Positions 23,510-33,700 of a stretch of 64,000 nucleotides of DNA are shown piece after piece. This DNA comes from Muscardinus avellanarius (Eukaryota; Chordata; Mammalia; Rodentia; Gliridae). The translations under genes and the position numbers were made by a program. Numbering within the stretch: the first letter of the stretch is position 1; every line of letters starts with the position of its first letter. The notes beneath the pieces are model-generated. The model ran no database searches and was not told the origin of the DNA. It saw only the letters and a list, made by a program, of their open reading frames with translations. The DNA lies in NCBI GenBank assembly GCA_963383645.1, contig OY726560.1, positions 147,937,052-148,001,051 of the forward strand. Reading direction: 5' to 3'.

Positions 23510-23611
23510 AAGTGAAATCATTGGAACAGGAGAGTGGCCAGTTAAATGAACTTCAAAGACAAAAGAATGAATTGACACAAGAGTTGTTTACTCTCCAGAG
23601 AAAATATAAAG
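23510..23611 (+). CDS. CCDC172: CCDC172 internal exon
   Basis: It encodes [20 protein letters not shown] continuing to LFTLQRKYK (34 residues). It starts by completing the Glu codon split at the previous exon and ends one base into the next codon (phase 1). The acceptor is TTTCTAG, and the donor is GTATTT at 23612, a weak match to the consensus. Glu/Gln/Leu heptads continue the coiled coil. The preceding 17-kb intron ends in antisense L1 sequence that reaches the branch-point region. Family assignment rests on the in-phase joining and remembered similarity to CCDC172. Confidence 0.92.
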
Positions 23612-23764
23612 GTATTTTATTTTTGTGTTAGTTTATTTTGCTTGGTAAAAGAATATAGCAGGGATATATTATCCTTTCAAAATATATTAATCTGTTGGGA
23701 TATGGTATTAGTATAAAAAAGGAATAGATACAACACTGAATTGGTGTTACAGCTGATATTATTA

Positions 23765-23765
23765 C

Positions 23766-23814
<49 letters not shown>
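23765..23814 (+). repeat. (ATG)n trinucleotide repeat
   Basis: About 16 GAT/ATG units in the poly-A position of the adjoining minus-strand SINE. On the minus strand one frame reads poly-His, which is not a gene. Confidence 0.95.
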
Positions 23815-23816
23815 CA

Positions 23817-24003
23817 GTAGTACTGGGGATGGAACCCAGGGGCAATCTACCTCTGAGCTATTTTTTTTGTTTATTTTGAAACAGGGCCTCACTAAGTTGT
23901 CGAGGGCCTCTCTAAGTAGCTGAGGCCTGTCTACGAACCACTATTCTCTTGTCTCAGCCTCCCAAATGCTGGGATTACAAGCATGTGCCACCATGCCTGG
24001 CTT
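23817..24003 (-). repeat. B1-dID-type SINE, subfamily B
   Basis: 'gtagtactggggatggaacc' through 'ccaccatgcctggct'. It occupies much of the short 674-base intron. Confidence 0.92.
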
Positions 24004-24079
24004 TACCGCTGATATTATTAATATTATAAATTCTGCAAAGATCTTTTTTGTGCTTTCAGCTGCTATGTTGAAGTAGAAA

Positions 24080-24255
24080 ATAAAAAAATATTCATATGTA
24101 TATTTGATGTGCAATACAAAAAATTTGACTCTTTTCATGAGTGAACAAAAGTAACCTTTATGCTGAATATGTATACATGTTTGCATCCCAGTGAATCTCA
24201 CTATGATGTATAATTACAATGAATCAGTACAAGTGCATTTAAAAATAAAGCAAAA
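24080..24255 (+). repeat. L1 3' terminal fragment
   Basis: 'tgtttgcatcccagtgaatctcactatgatgtataattac' parallels the L1 end at 54085-54150. It lies about 30 bases before the next exon. Confidence 0.75.
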
Positions 24256-24285
24256 GGTTATAAGAATTTTTTCTTTACTGTTTAG

Positions 24286-24388
24286 TTCTTAAAGATGAAG
24301 AGAATGAAGCCATTTTTACTACCAAATACCTAGAGGGAGAAAAAATAAAAATCAAAGAAAAGCCTCAAAACGATGCTGAGTGCTTAAG
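24286..24388 (+). CDS. CCDC172: CCDC172 internal exon
   Basis: It encodes [20 protein letters not shown] continuing to PQNDAECLR, 35 residues including split codons at both ends. The acceptor TTTAG ends at 24285 and the donor GTGAGA begins at 24389 (phase 2). The exon is unusually rich in Lys, Glu and Ile. It precedes the largest visible intron, about 25.3 kb, which carries chimeric element copy 2. Confidence 0.92.
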
Positions 24389-24654
24389 GTGAGAGTTTTC
24401 TATTATACTTTTATATAAGATCTGGAAATTTCTAAGACTTCATCAAAAAGCTAGGTGCCTATGTTTCTTAAAAAGTTCCAGATAAAGACATTTTTTTCTT
24501 CTATGTTTATCATGAAACTTACCAAAAGCAAACACTTCACTGGCTAAAAATTGCTACATATCAGTTTATGAGGCATTGGGTTGATGATAGTGAAATCAAT
24601 TTTATTTTTTGTATATTACATGGAGTGTTATTGTCGTTTTAATATACAAGTCAA

Positions 24655-24778
24655 GCCGGGCATGGTGGTGCATGCTTGTAATTCCCCATACTTGGGAGGC
24701 TGAGACTGGAGGATCCAGGTTCTCAGCCAGCTTCAGCTGCTTAGTGAGGCTCTCTGCAACTTAGTGAGGCCCTGTTTC

Positions 24779-24826
<48 letters not shown>
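24655..24826 (+). repeat. B1-like SINE with (CA)n tail
   Basis: The head runs from 'agccgggcatggtggtgcat' to 'gaggccctgtttcaa'. The ID-like tail has been replaced by (CA)n at 24779-24826. Confidence 0.9.
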
Positions 24827-24828
<2 letters not shown>

Positions 24829-24922
24829 TATCTCCAAGGCAATCTACTTTTATTCGTAATGTTTTTAGGGGAAAGCATTGAAATCATATTTAATTTTTCT
24901 AGGTTCAGGGGAGGGAGTATCT

Positions 24923-24994
24923 ACTTCAAGTAAAATAACAGTAGATGATTTTACTTGTTACTCTGGTATAATCTACTGTTATTTTGCTTGAAAT
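24923..24994 (+). repeat. Imperfect 24-bp inverted repeat (hairpin)
   Basis: Arms 24923-24946 and 24971-24994 are complementary at 22 of 24 positions; one of the two exceptions is a possible G-U pair in RNA. The loop is 24 bases. TTGTTACTCTGGT also occurs twice (24955-24967 and 24995-25007), so the structure may have arisen by a local template switch. Confidence 0.8.
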
Positions 24995-26104
24995 TTGTTA
25001 CTCTGGTTTGGTTCCTCAAGAATGGGGAATGTGTTTTGTGTATGGACTATTTAGATGCGTTTTATGAATTTGGATAGTGGAGTAACGGCTGTTGTTTGAA
25101 GTGACATAGTCATAAACTTGAGAAAAGGCCTCATTTTTTTGACTATTACTTATTGGTAATTTGGGATTACATTTATTGAGTTCCAAGTTTTAAAGAAGCT
25201 CTTATACTTCCTGGGCTTCATATGAGAAAAGAATCTTCATTACAGAATCTATGAAGTAGCAAATGAAGCCCTTCTCACATAAATCATACAGGAAATATGT
25301 TCACTAGAGCCGAGCAAATGCTTCATATTGGCAGTGTATTGCCTTAGGCTGTCATTTTAGTAGATTGTGAGAAAATATTTGCAATTTAATTTTATGTTAA
25401 GTTTTATAAGCATAAAATATTAACCTCTTGGGTGATATGTATGATACAGAATGAATTTTCGTAATGACAATCTGCTCATTGATTCTTTATCCTTTAAAAA
25501 ATGGTAATGCCCTCTGGTATCATCATACTTAGTAGTATAAGAACTTCTACTATAAATTCTGGTTTTGTGGGTTTATCACTCAGTCATAAAATTTTCCCTA
25601 AGTTAAATTAAACACATAGCATCTGTTGGAGATTGCTTTTTCCTTCATAAACAGTGACAGAGGAAGTAGTGACAGAAATGTCAGTCCAGGTACCTCGTCC
25701 ATCCACTGCATTTTAGTGTTATTAATGAGATGCCAGTATTTATGGATTTCCACTTTAAAATCTTTGATATGTGTAATTAGCTTTTCTATAATGAGTTTCA
25801 TGAAAGGATTCCCAAGTGAAAATTTCTCAAGTGAAGAGTGAAATCAAAATATTGAGTTTAAATATTTTAAGAAAAAGGACCATCTATCTTATAACTAGTG
25901 CAATAATACTAAGGATGACAAAAATGGTAGAACATTTATTCAGCTTCATCTTAAAGGTCAAAATTAAGTGAATTTTATTTTTAAATTTTGGAATAGAATA
26001 GTCTTTTTATCTATGTGTTAAAATATATACTGAGTTTTCCAATAGTTAACATTTTTCTTAATTTTTCAGATCTGACCTCTAGTGGAGTAGATATTATTTT
26101 TATA
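24995..26104. other. Intronic stretch, no gene seen
   Basis: No exon or named repeat recognised. Overlapping opposite-strand open frames at 25598-25841 are chance. Confidence 0.4.
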
Positions 26105-26322
26105 GCAGTCTTTCTCAAACTACCACTATTTTAGGCTGGATTATTCTTGACTGTGGATGGCTGTCCTACACATTGTAAGATGTATAATGGTCTGAACCCA
26201 CTACATGCCAGTAACACCACCCACCTCTTAGTTGTGACAACCCAGAATATCACTAGACACTGCTAAATGTCCCCTGGGGTGGAGGTGGGGAGTAGCAAAA
26301 TCATCCTTAGTTGAGAACCAGG
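26105..26322 (-). mobile_element. MER5A-like hAT-Charlie DNA transposon
   Basis: 'gtctttctcaaactaccac', 'tgtcctacacattgtaagatgt', 'tgacaacccagaatatcactag', 'ctgctaaatgtcccctgggg' and the end 'agttgagaaccagg' follow MER5A in reverse order. It is non-autonomous and inactive. Confidence 0.85.
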
Positions 26323-26429
26323 TTTATTATAAGGTTATAATTATATTTCCACTTTTAATAAACTTTAACCAGTAAGAAAGCAATTATAAGAGAACACCTT
26401 AATATGAGTTCATCTCTATGAACTTATTC

Positions 26430-26930
26430 TTTCTTCAGTAGTCCCACCTTATCCACCATTGCACTTTCCTTGGTTTCAGTTATAGATGGCAAACTGTGGT
26501 CTAAATATGTTAATATTTTTCTTGACTCTTTCAGAAGAAATAGACCACATTCATATAGTCCTTATTATATTGTTTAAATTTTTCTATTTTATTATTGTTG
26601 TTAATCTCTTATTATGCCTGAACATTAAAGATCGACCCCTAGTGGATGCTTAAAACCACAGATAGTATAGAATTTTATAGATGTGGTATTTTTTCTTCTA
26701 TATATCTGTGATAAAGTTTACAAATTAGACACAGTAAAAGATTAACAATAACTAATAATAAAATAGGACAATTGCAGTAATACTATAATGAAAATTGTGT
26801 AAAATTTTTAAGTTGCTTTTTTTAGAATTTTCTATTTAATAATTTCAAACTGCTACTGACCCTGATAATTGAGAGAACAGGTAATTAAAACTGAAGAAAG
26901 TGAAACCACTTATAAGGAGGAACTTCTATG
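26430..26930. mobile_element. Tigger-derived (TcMar) non-autonomous DNA transposon
   Basis: One end has 'gtagtcccaccttatccac' with 'ggtttcagttatagatgg'. The body has 'acccctagtggatgcttaaaaccacagata' and 'acagtaaaagattaacaataactaataataaaat', and a related end lies near 26920. The layout is of a decayed Tigger-type MITE. Confidence 0.7.
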
Positions 26931-27167
26931 TGTGTGTATATGTATATATGCATATATAGATTATGTAAAATGTACATATGTGTGTAAAGTTTTATATTTA
27001 GAAAATTAATCTGCCATGTTCAGGAAGATTAAAGATGTTATTCTTTAATGTATTTAATAGTTCCTGCTTTACGTAATATTTCCCTTTATAAATACCAAGA
27101 TGTTTAATTACTTACAAATTATATTTTGAATAGGGTGGAGCACACTAGTCAACCTAGAGACTACTTT

Positions 27168-27364
27168 TTGTGTGTGTGTGTGTGAGGTACTGGGGTTTCT
27201 GGAAGCCCGTCTACCTCCAGGCTACGCTCCCAGACCTATTTTTTATATTTTTATTTGGAAACCAGGTCTCTTAAGCCAGCGTGGCTGGCTTCGAACCTGT
27301 GCGATCCTCCTGTCTCCGCCACCCAAGCGTGGGGATTACAAGCATGCGCCACCATGCCCGGCTA
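27168..27364 (-). repeat. B1-dID-type SINE, subfamily A
   Basis: A short GT run, then 'ggtactggggtttctggaag' through 'ccaccatgcccggct', with box B intact on minus. Confidence 0.93.
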
Positions 27365-27384
27365 GAGACTAGTTTTTTAAATAT

Positions 27385-27545
27385 ACATCTCTATTGGTGC
27401 ACTGTAGTCTGACATACTGTAGTTCAGAGTGACAGGGCTGCACATGCACCACAGTACTTGATTGACTTTCCCCTCCCCAGCCCCTCCCCTCCCCATGCAT
27501 AGTATTGAGATTGGCACTGGTAGTTTCACATGAATTCATGTAGAC
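27385..27545 (-). repeat. L1 3' end fragment
   Basis: 'ctattggtgcactgtagtct' followed by the pyrimidine-rich 'ttcccctccccagcccctcc' of the L1 3' UTR in reverse complement. Confidence 0.8.
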
Positions 27546-27714
27546 TATTGTTATAATTAACACTTACTGAAACCAGAGGTTTGGTGAATTCATCAGAAAC
27601 CTCAGAAGCGTCCTGTAAGTATAACTAAGCTAGTTTTTGTTCTATTTTAAAAAATATTGTTTATGGAGAACAGAAATGATAAATATCTGGGTCTTGATAG
27701 ACAGTAAACCTAGA

Positions 27715-27940
27715 GGTTAAGATTATAATAAATTTTCCTGAATCTCAGCTCTGCTACTTACTAGGTCAGTAACTTTAGACAAGCAACTTAAACTTTTCTA
27801 TGCTTCAGTCTCCACATCTATAACAAAAGGTTAATAATACTACCTACCTCAAATATTATAGTAAAATATTTTAAAATATACAATTCAATATATAAAGTCC
27901 TTATAAACAGTGCTTGACATATATAATTACTAGCCATAAC
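27715..27940 (+). repeat. MIR SINE
   Basis: 'aatctcagctctgctactta', 'acaagcaacttaaacttttc', 'ttcagtctccacatctataa', 'taatactacctacctcaaat' and 'aacagtgcttgacatatata' match MIR along its length. Confidence 0.85.
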
Positions 27941-28179
27941 TACTTATAATTTCATTTTCATATTATACTATCTGTAAGAGTTTCATATCTTTCAAATTTC
28001 TTTCTCATTTCTTCTGTTTATTCTTTAAGTGTAAAGGTTTCCTGGACGTTAATCAAGGATTCTCTTTTAATTTGTACTTTTAATGGGCTCCTTTACTTGA
28101 TTCAGTGATTTTAGTCATAATCTACATATAATTTTCAAGTATGTGTCCTGAACTCTTTATTTTTTATAACTTTTGTTTG

Positions 28180-28300
28180 TTTGGGGATGAGGGTCTCGCT
28201 ATGGTGCCCAGGTTGGTTTCAAATTCCTAGTTTCAAATGATCCTCCCTACCTCAGCCTCCAGAGTATTTGGGATTGCAGGTACAGGCCATGGCACTGGCT
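28180..28300 (-). repeat. 7SL-derived monomer (B1-like)
   Basis: 'gagggtctcgctatggtgcccaggttgg' to 'ggcactggct' is a reverse-complement 7SL-type monomer with the GCCCAGG region kept, older than the dimeric SINEs. Confidence 0.75.
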
Positions 28301-28419
28301 CTGAATCCCTCTTTCTTCACTTTCCATCCTGAATTTCCAAAGGCTAATATAAAGAGAAATTGATTTGAAATTATTCTGTCTTGTTTAAACAAACAGACAA
28401 AACTAAACCTTCTTATTGA

Positions 28420-28565
28420 AAGCATGAGAGGGAGGGCTGGGGAGGGAGTGGTGTGGGGACTTGGAGGGGCTGGCTGGGTGATATGTGCATTTATGTCTAC
28501 ACAAGTTTTTTTTGCTTCATTATGATGTATACATACAATGCACCAATAAAAATTTTTAAAAAGTG
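28420..28565 (+). repeat. L1 3' end fragment
   Basis: The G-rich polypurine 3' UTR, then 'tgtgcatttatgtctacaca', 'cattatgatgtatacataca' and 'atgcaccaataaaaat', an L1 terminus in sense with an A-rich tail. Confidence 0.88.
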
Positions 28566-28719
28566 TAAAAAGCAAAAATAAAAAATAAACATTAAAAAAG
28601 AGAAAGCTTTAAGGGTCTTTAATAAGTTCTGACTAACAACCATCTCCCTACACTGTTTTTTCGCATACCCTTTATTAGTAGTGCATCAGAATATGATTCG
28701 TATTTTGCATATCCACAGG

Positions 28720-29550
28720 CCTTCAAACCCAAATGTCCTTCACTCTTTTATCTGTCAAAATCCAGCTCAGTCCTCAACACCCAGCGCATGTATCATTTTT
28801 GATGAAGTTCTCACCACTGTTACCTTACCCCAATTCATCACTGCTTTTGGTTGTTTTTACCTACAAAATACGTTTTGAACTTTCCCACTTCTCTATGTCC
28901 ATTGCTTCTACCCAACTTCTAGCCACCCCTCTCTCTCACCTGGACCTCAGTGACAGTCTCTTTCCTGCTCTTTTTCCCTACTCTCCTAGCCTTTAACCTG
29001 TGATAATTTCATCACGTTATTCCCTTCTTTAAGTTATTTAATGAATTCATAATAAAAATTAGAACCTAAAGTCCTTAACATGACCAACCCGACTCTTCAC
29101 GAGACGACCTCTGACCACCTCCCAGGTATTATCTTCAGGCGTGGTCCTTTTCTCATCCGTTCCTCGGACACCCCCAGTTTTCTTCCACCTAAAGCCCTTT
29201 GTATTTACCTTTTCATCTTCTACAGTGCTTTGTTCCCTGCTCTGCCTGCCTGATGGGCCATACCCCATCCTTAAGTCTCAGTTGAAATGTTTCCTCAGAT
29301 CTTTTTCTATGATCTAAGTCATGTAACCTATCAGTTTTCCTAGCAGTATCCTGTATTTTTTCCTTTGCAGAACACATTCCATTTTGTAATCACATATTTA
29401 TGCATTTATTTTGCTGATGTCTGTCTGGATCATGTGTTCAGTAAGAAGAATGATGATGTCTATTTTGTTCACCATTAAATAGATATCTGTCTTTGATAGA
29501 GATAGCATACAGTAGGTATCGAAAAAATAAGTACAGGAATAAATGAATGT
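28720..29550 (+). repeat. L2 LINE 3' region
   Basis: Typical L2 order: 'taagtctcagttgaaatgtttcctcagatc', 'gcagaacacattccattttg', 'ttattttgctgatgtctgtctgg' and 'gatagcatacagtaggtatc'. The part before 29030 is less certain. Confidence 0.65.
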
Positions 29551-29639
29551 AATCGTGTAAGCATTCCTCTGCCATTGTTTTCTATACCCACAGATAACTG
29601 GTTTATAATTGTGTTATCATTAATCATAGCTTATGATAC

Positions 29640-29745
29640 AGTCTGTCTCACTAGACTGGGGACTCCAGTGCATCTCCCTTTCAGTCTCTGCATCTAGCAC
29701 AGTTAAGGGCACGCAGTGCTCAATACATATTTGTTCCTGTGATTA
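29640..29745 (+). repeat. L2 LINE 3' end fragment
   Basis: 'ctagactggggactccagtg', 'ctctgcatctagcacagtta' and 'cacgcagtgctcaatacatatttg' match the L2 terminus. Confidence 0.7.
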
Positions 29746-29829
29746 AGTCCGCATATAATTGAATTTTTACTACCAAAAAAACAAAAGTTCTTCATGTATA
29801 TTCAGTGTTATTTGCAAAGACATGGTATA

Positions 29830-30240
29830 TTTTACCCACTGGGATAGTTTCACTTTGGAATGGAATTCTTTTTACTCCTGATTTTCCCTTTAGTTTGGAA
29901 AAGCTGTACCAATTTAACCCTCCTGGCCTCAGCCTGGTCCCTCCCTCACTTTTCTTAAGCGGGGAGGAGTGCCTCAACCTGGTCAGTTTGGGAGGGTTCA
30001 CTGGGTCATGTGGAGCCCAGGTCCTTCCTTGCCCTGTGGTTTTCAGCCTGGCCTGACTCAGAGAAGGTGTTTCCTCTGCCCCTCTACCTGCTTGTTTTGT
30101 GGAGGTAGGACTGAGAGAGGGCTCCCGGGGTCCAGTGCTGCCTCCAGGGATGTGAGTTGTTAGTCTGCTTATGGAGTTCAGTACTGGACACCCTTGCCTG
30201 CAGGTATTAGTCACATTCTCTACCATGTGCTGCATCACTA
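29830..30240. other. GC-richer intronic block, unassigned
   Basis: Richer in G+C than its neighbours. A 148-residue minus-strand open frame (29792-30238) spans it, but it is low in hydrophobic residues and has no family resemblance, splice context or start context. It may be an old LTR or other repeat. Confidence 0.35.
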
Positions 30241-30440
30241 GGAAGTTAAATGTTTAGCCTCCCTTTTTCCTCATTTTTTAATTGGGAAGATTTGAGGTGG
30301 GAAAGAAGAGTGCTCTATATTGGGCTCCTACAAACTCCCAGAACCTTTTATATTTTATTACTACTCAACACTAAGGTTACCAAAATACACTTGAGTTGTG
30401 ATTTTTTTTAAGGCACTCTAAATAGTAACATAGCAGACAA

Positions 30441-30606
30441 TTTTAAACATTTCATTTTCTTTACCCCAAAAACTTTTTTCTAGAGTGGTTTTTACGTCTT
30501 ATATAACCAATATTTGTGCTCATTTAATACAACAGGAAGCATGTTTCAGAAATAAATCTGTGAAATCAACAGCATGATATTTTCATTCTGAGCATTTATA
30601 AGATAG
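30441..30606 (+). repeat. Direct duplication, copy 1
   Basis: About 165 bases from 'ttttaaacatttcattttct' to 'gagcatttataagata' recur at 32199-32364 with roughly three base differences. Confidence 0.95.
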
Positions 30607-31079
30607 TACAGTTTTGTGAAGAGCATAGTTGCAATGGAAACTGCATGAAAATTAATCTACATTTGCTGCTGAGAGATGCTGAATGCATTTTAGGTAGTCT
30701 TAAAGCACTGCTGTTGCCTCTTCAATATAAAAGTCATCCAGTTAAATTGGTCATAGAGGTCACACTGATGGTTCTTAAATTTATAAGAAGGCATAAACAT
30801 TATGAGACTAAAATACCATAAACTTCTCCAAAATATATGCTGATGAATATGTATGTATATTTACACATACATATTTTTATTTGATCAAATATATGTTTAT
30901 GGATATATGTATTGAATATATATCTGCATACACATATATAAATTGTGAGAATAGGTTAGATTGAATAAAAATTTTAAACACTACCAAGATGTAAAATGTT
31001 AGAGTCTCCTTTCTCATCACTGACTCTGATGTACAAGGTCTGTCTCATCATTGTTAAAAGTTTGTTGTATATCTTCCAG

Positions 31080-31345
31080 AGTTTATGTGTTTCTCTTTAT
31101 GTTCACATATATGCAGGTATTTTCATGTGATTTAGCAACAGTAGTATTATAGGGTCATACATACTAGTCTGTAATTTGCTTATCAAAATATCATAAACAG
31201 TTTCCATGTTAATTTGGACATCTTACATTGTATGGAGATGCCATATTTATCTTATCATTCTCCCATGAATGCATGTACAAGACATAATTGTTAATAAATG
31301 GACATATTTCTATAAATATATCCTTAAATGCTTATAGCAATGCTT
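31080..31345 (-). mobile_element. Ancient L1 fragment
   Basis: Diverged antisense ORF2/3' sequence: 'tagtctgtaatttgcttatc', 'atgttaatttggacatctta' and 'tcttatcattctcccatgaa'. Weak assignment. Confidence 0.4.
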
Positions 31346-31428
31346 CTATAATATTATTTAGAATAAGCATCATTTAATATAGCAATAGGAGTTGTTATCC
31401 AGGTTACATTTAGAAAGAGTCCACATTT

Positions 31429-31648
31429 ATTTTTATTTATTTATTTATTTTTTGGTGGTACTAGGGTTCCTGGATATCCTTCTACCTCCGGGCTACACTC
31501 CCAGACCTATTTTTTATATATATATATATTTTTTATTTGGAAACAGGGTCTCTTAAGCCAGCGCAGCTGGCTTTGAACCTGTGTGAACCTTCTGTCTCCG
31601 CCTCCCAAGCACAGGGATTACAGGCGTGCACCACCACGCCCAGCCTCC
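31429..31648 (-). repeat. B1-dID-type SINE, subfamily A
   Basis: A TTTA-rich tail, then 'tggtggtactagggttcctg' through 'ccaccacgcccagc'. CCACATTTATTT flanks both sides (about 31421 and 31647), the target-site duplication. Confidence 0.93.
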
Positions 31649-31649
31649 A

Positions 31650-32198
31650 CATTTATTTTGCTCTTTGTTTTCAACTAGAACTAATTCAAAGTGAACAAGT
31701 GTAACATATCTCATTCAGCTCTAAAGTTTCTGCAAAACGAGAGTCAAATAATTATGTATTGGTACCACACCTATATTATTTTATTCCCTTTTTAAAAATT
31801 TATAAAATATAAAAATCCCCATTTAATTCCAAGATCATTCCTAGCTATATATCTGGTTGAATATTTCTGTTGACTCTGCATCTTTTCTGTAGAACTTCAT
31901 TATTTATTCACTAGCAGAAGTGTCTCTATAGCATCGATTATGTAGCCTTCAAGCTAATAGAGAGCTCTTGTTTTGTGAATTCTTGGCACATACTGTAGTT
32001 ACTCAAGCTCCTAAGTAAATATAGGGAAAATTTGTTGACATTCTCAATTGATTATTTTAAAAGTTGCATTCAAATATAAATGTACCTATTTGCCTCTAAA
32101 TTTTGAAATAATTTTGAATATTATATAGACCATATACAACATTTCAGTGATCGTTTCCTAAATTCTTTCATATCTTTGATATATTTTAAACATTTCAT
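31650..32198. other. Intronic stretch, no gene seen
   Basis: AT-rich with no recognised feature, ending in a short repeated 'taaacatttcattt' that leads into the duplicated block. Confidence 0.4.
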
Positions 32199-32364
32199 TT
32201 TTAAACATTTCATTTTCTTTACCCCAAAAACTTTCTTCTAGAGTGGTTTTTACGTCTTATATAACCAATATTTGTGCTCATTTAATACAACAGGAAGCAT
32301 GTTTCAGAAATAAATCTGTGAAGTCAACAGCATGATATTTTTATTCTGAGCATTTATAAGATAT
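32199..32364 (+). repeat. Direct duplication, copy 2
   Basis: Near-identical to 30441-30606, same orientation, start-to-start distance 1,758 bases. Differences seen: one T/C in the T-run, 'aaatcaac' versus 'aagtcaac', and 'ttcattc' versus 'ttattct'. No poly-A or matching flanks suggest retroposition. Confidence 0.95.
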
Positions 32365-32381
32365 AACAGATATGACATATT

Positions 32382-32408
32382 AACCCTGTTATAAGATATA
32401 ACAGGGTT
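32382..32408. repeat. Perfect 11-bp palindrome with 5-base loop
   Basis: AACCCTGTTAT, loop AAGAT, ATAACAGGGTT. The string 'ataagatataacag' of its centre also occurs at about 32356-32369, at the end of the duplicated block. Confidence 0.85.
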
Positions 32409-32930
32409 GTTGCTTTTTTATGCTTATATTTATAAACAAATATCCGTTGGTGTGTGACTGGGGAAAATAAGAAAAAATATGTGCCAAGAACTGGTACCTA
32501 CACAGCCAACCCAGGATTTTGAGTGAGGGAAATGCTGGCAAGTTGCCACCCTCTTCCTGCTCCATTTCCAGGTTTCTCTGATGCAGCCCACATACCTGGG
32601 AGGACTCTTACCTGTTGGGTCATGGCTTGGACAAGGGAAAGCATAGTTAGAAAATTGTAATTTTGCTTCAGTGCATTCAACTTTCAAAATCATTTTCAGA
32701 AACAAATTATATATTACTTTTGAAAAGTAACATATTACTTATAAATAACTTTACATACTTATTTTATTTGTATATAACATATATATGCTTAAATTACTTT
32801 AAAAAGGTAATTATATTCAAATTTCACCTAAATAATTTTCACATGAACTAATATAGAAAAATAATATTTATTTATATATTTTCAATAATACAAATGGTAT
32901 TTTAATTAACAAGTTTATGTAAAATACATT

Positions 32931-33139
32931 TTTTTTTTTGGTACTGGGGATGAATCCCAGGGTCATTGTACCTCTGAGCTACATCCTCAGCCCTATTATT
33001 TAGTCTTCTTTTAATTTTTGAAATGGTCTCACTGAGTTGTAAAGAGCCTCACTAAGTAGCTGAGGCTGTCCGAACTGGGATCTTCCAGTCTCTACCTCCA
33101 GAATGCTGGGACTACAAGCGTGCGCCACCACCCCTAGCA
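32931..33139 (-). repeat. B1-dID-type SINE, subfamily B
   Basis: Poly-T, then 'ggtactggggatgaatccca' through 'caccacccctagc'. AAATACATT flanks both sides. Confidence 0.92.
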
Positions 33140-33149
33140 AATACATTAT

Positions 33150-33540
33150 TGTTGAAAGGAAATCAGTGCCTCTAAGAGACATCAGCACTCCCATGTTAAT
33201 CGCAGCACTATTCACGATAGTCAAGGTGTAGAATCAACCGTGGCCATCAACAGGACGGAAAAAGAACATGTGACACATATAGTGCAATAGCAATCTGCCT
33301 TAAGAATAGAAGACAATCCCCTCACTTATGCCCACATAGATGGACTAGAGCACATTATGCTAAGTGAAATGAGCCCCTGGAAAATAAATGCTCCATGATA
33401 TGCTACATGATCCCACTCACACTTGGAATCTAAAAAATAACTGATTGTGTAGACCTTGAGAGGAGAAAACTGGTTTTCAGGAGTTGGGGACAATGAGAGA
33501 TGTCAGTAAAAGGGTTTAAGTGTTTAGTTATGCAGAATAA
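33150..33540 (+). mobile_element. Old L1 ORF2 end fragment
   Basis: Sense text 'agcactattcacgatagtca', 'ccatcaacaggacggaaaaa', 'cattatgctaagtgaaatga' and 'gatcccactcacacttggaatctaa' is the C-terminal ORF2 region. Frames are broken. Confidence 0.8.
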
Positions 33541-33577
33541 ATAAGGTCTGTTTTAATAATACATAATTAATTACATT

Positions 33578-33661
33578 TTATGTTATTTTATTTGTGGTCC
33601 TGGGGATGGAACCCAGGAGCATTCTACCTCCAAGCTATACTCCCAGTTCTTTTTTGTCTAT

Positions 33662-33700
<39 letters not shown>

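Noticed and set aside
23677..23892. Poly-His open frame on minus
   Set aside because: Product of the (ATG)n repeat joined to a SINE.
29792..30238. 148-residue minus-strand open frame
   Set aside because: No family resemblance, intronic, compositionally biased; an overlapping frame on the other strand is equally open.
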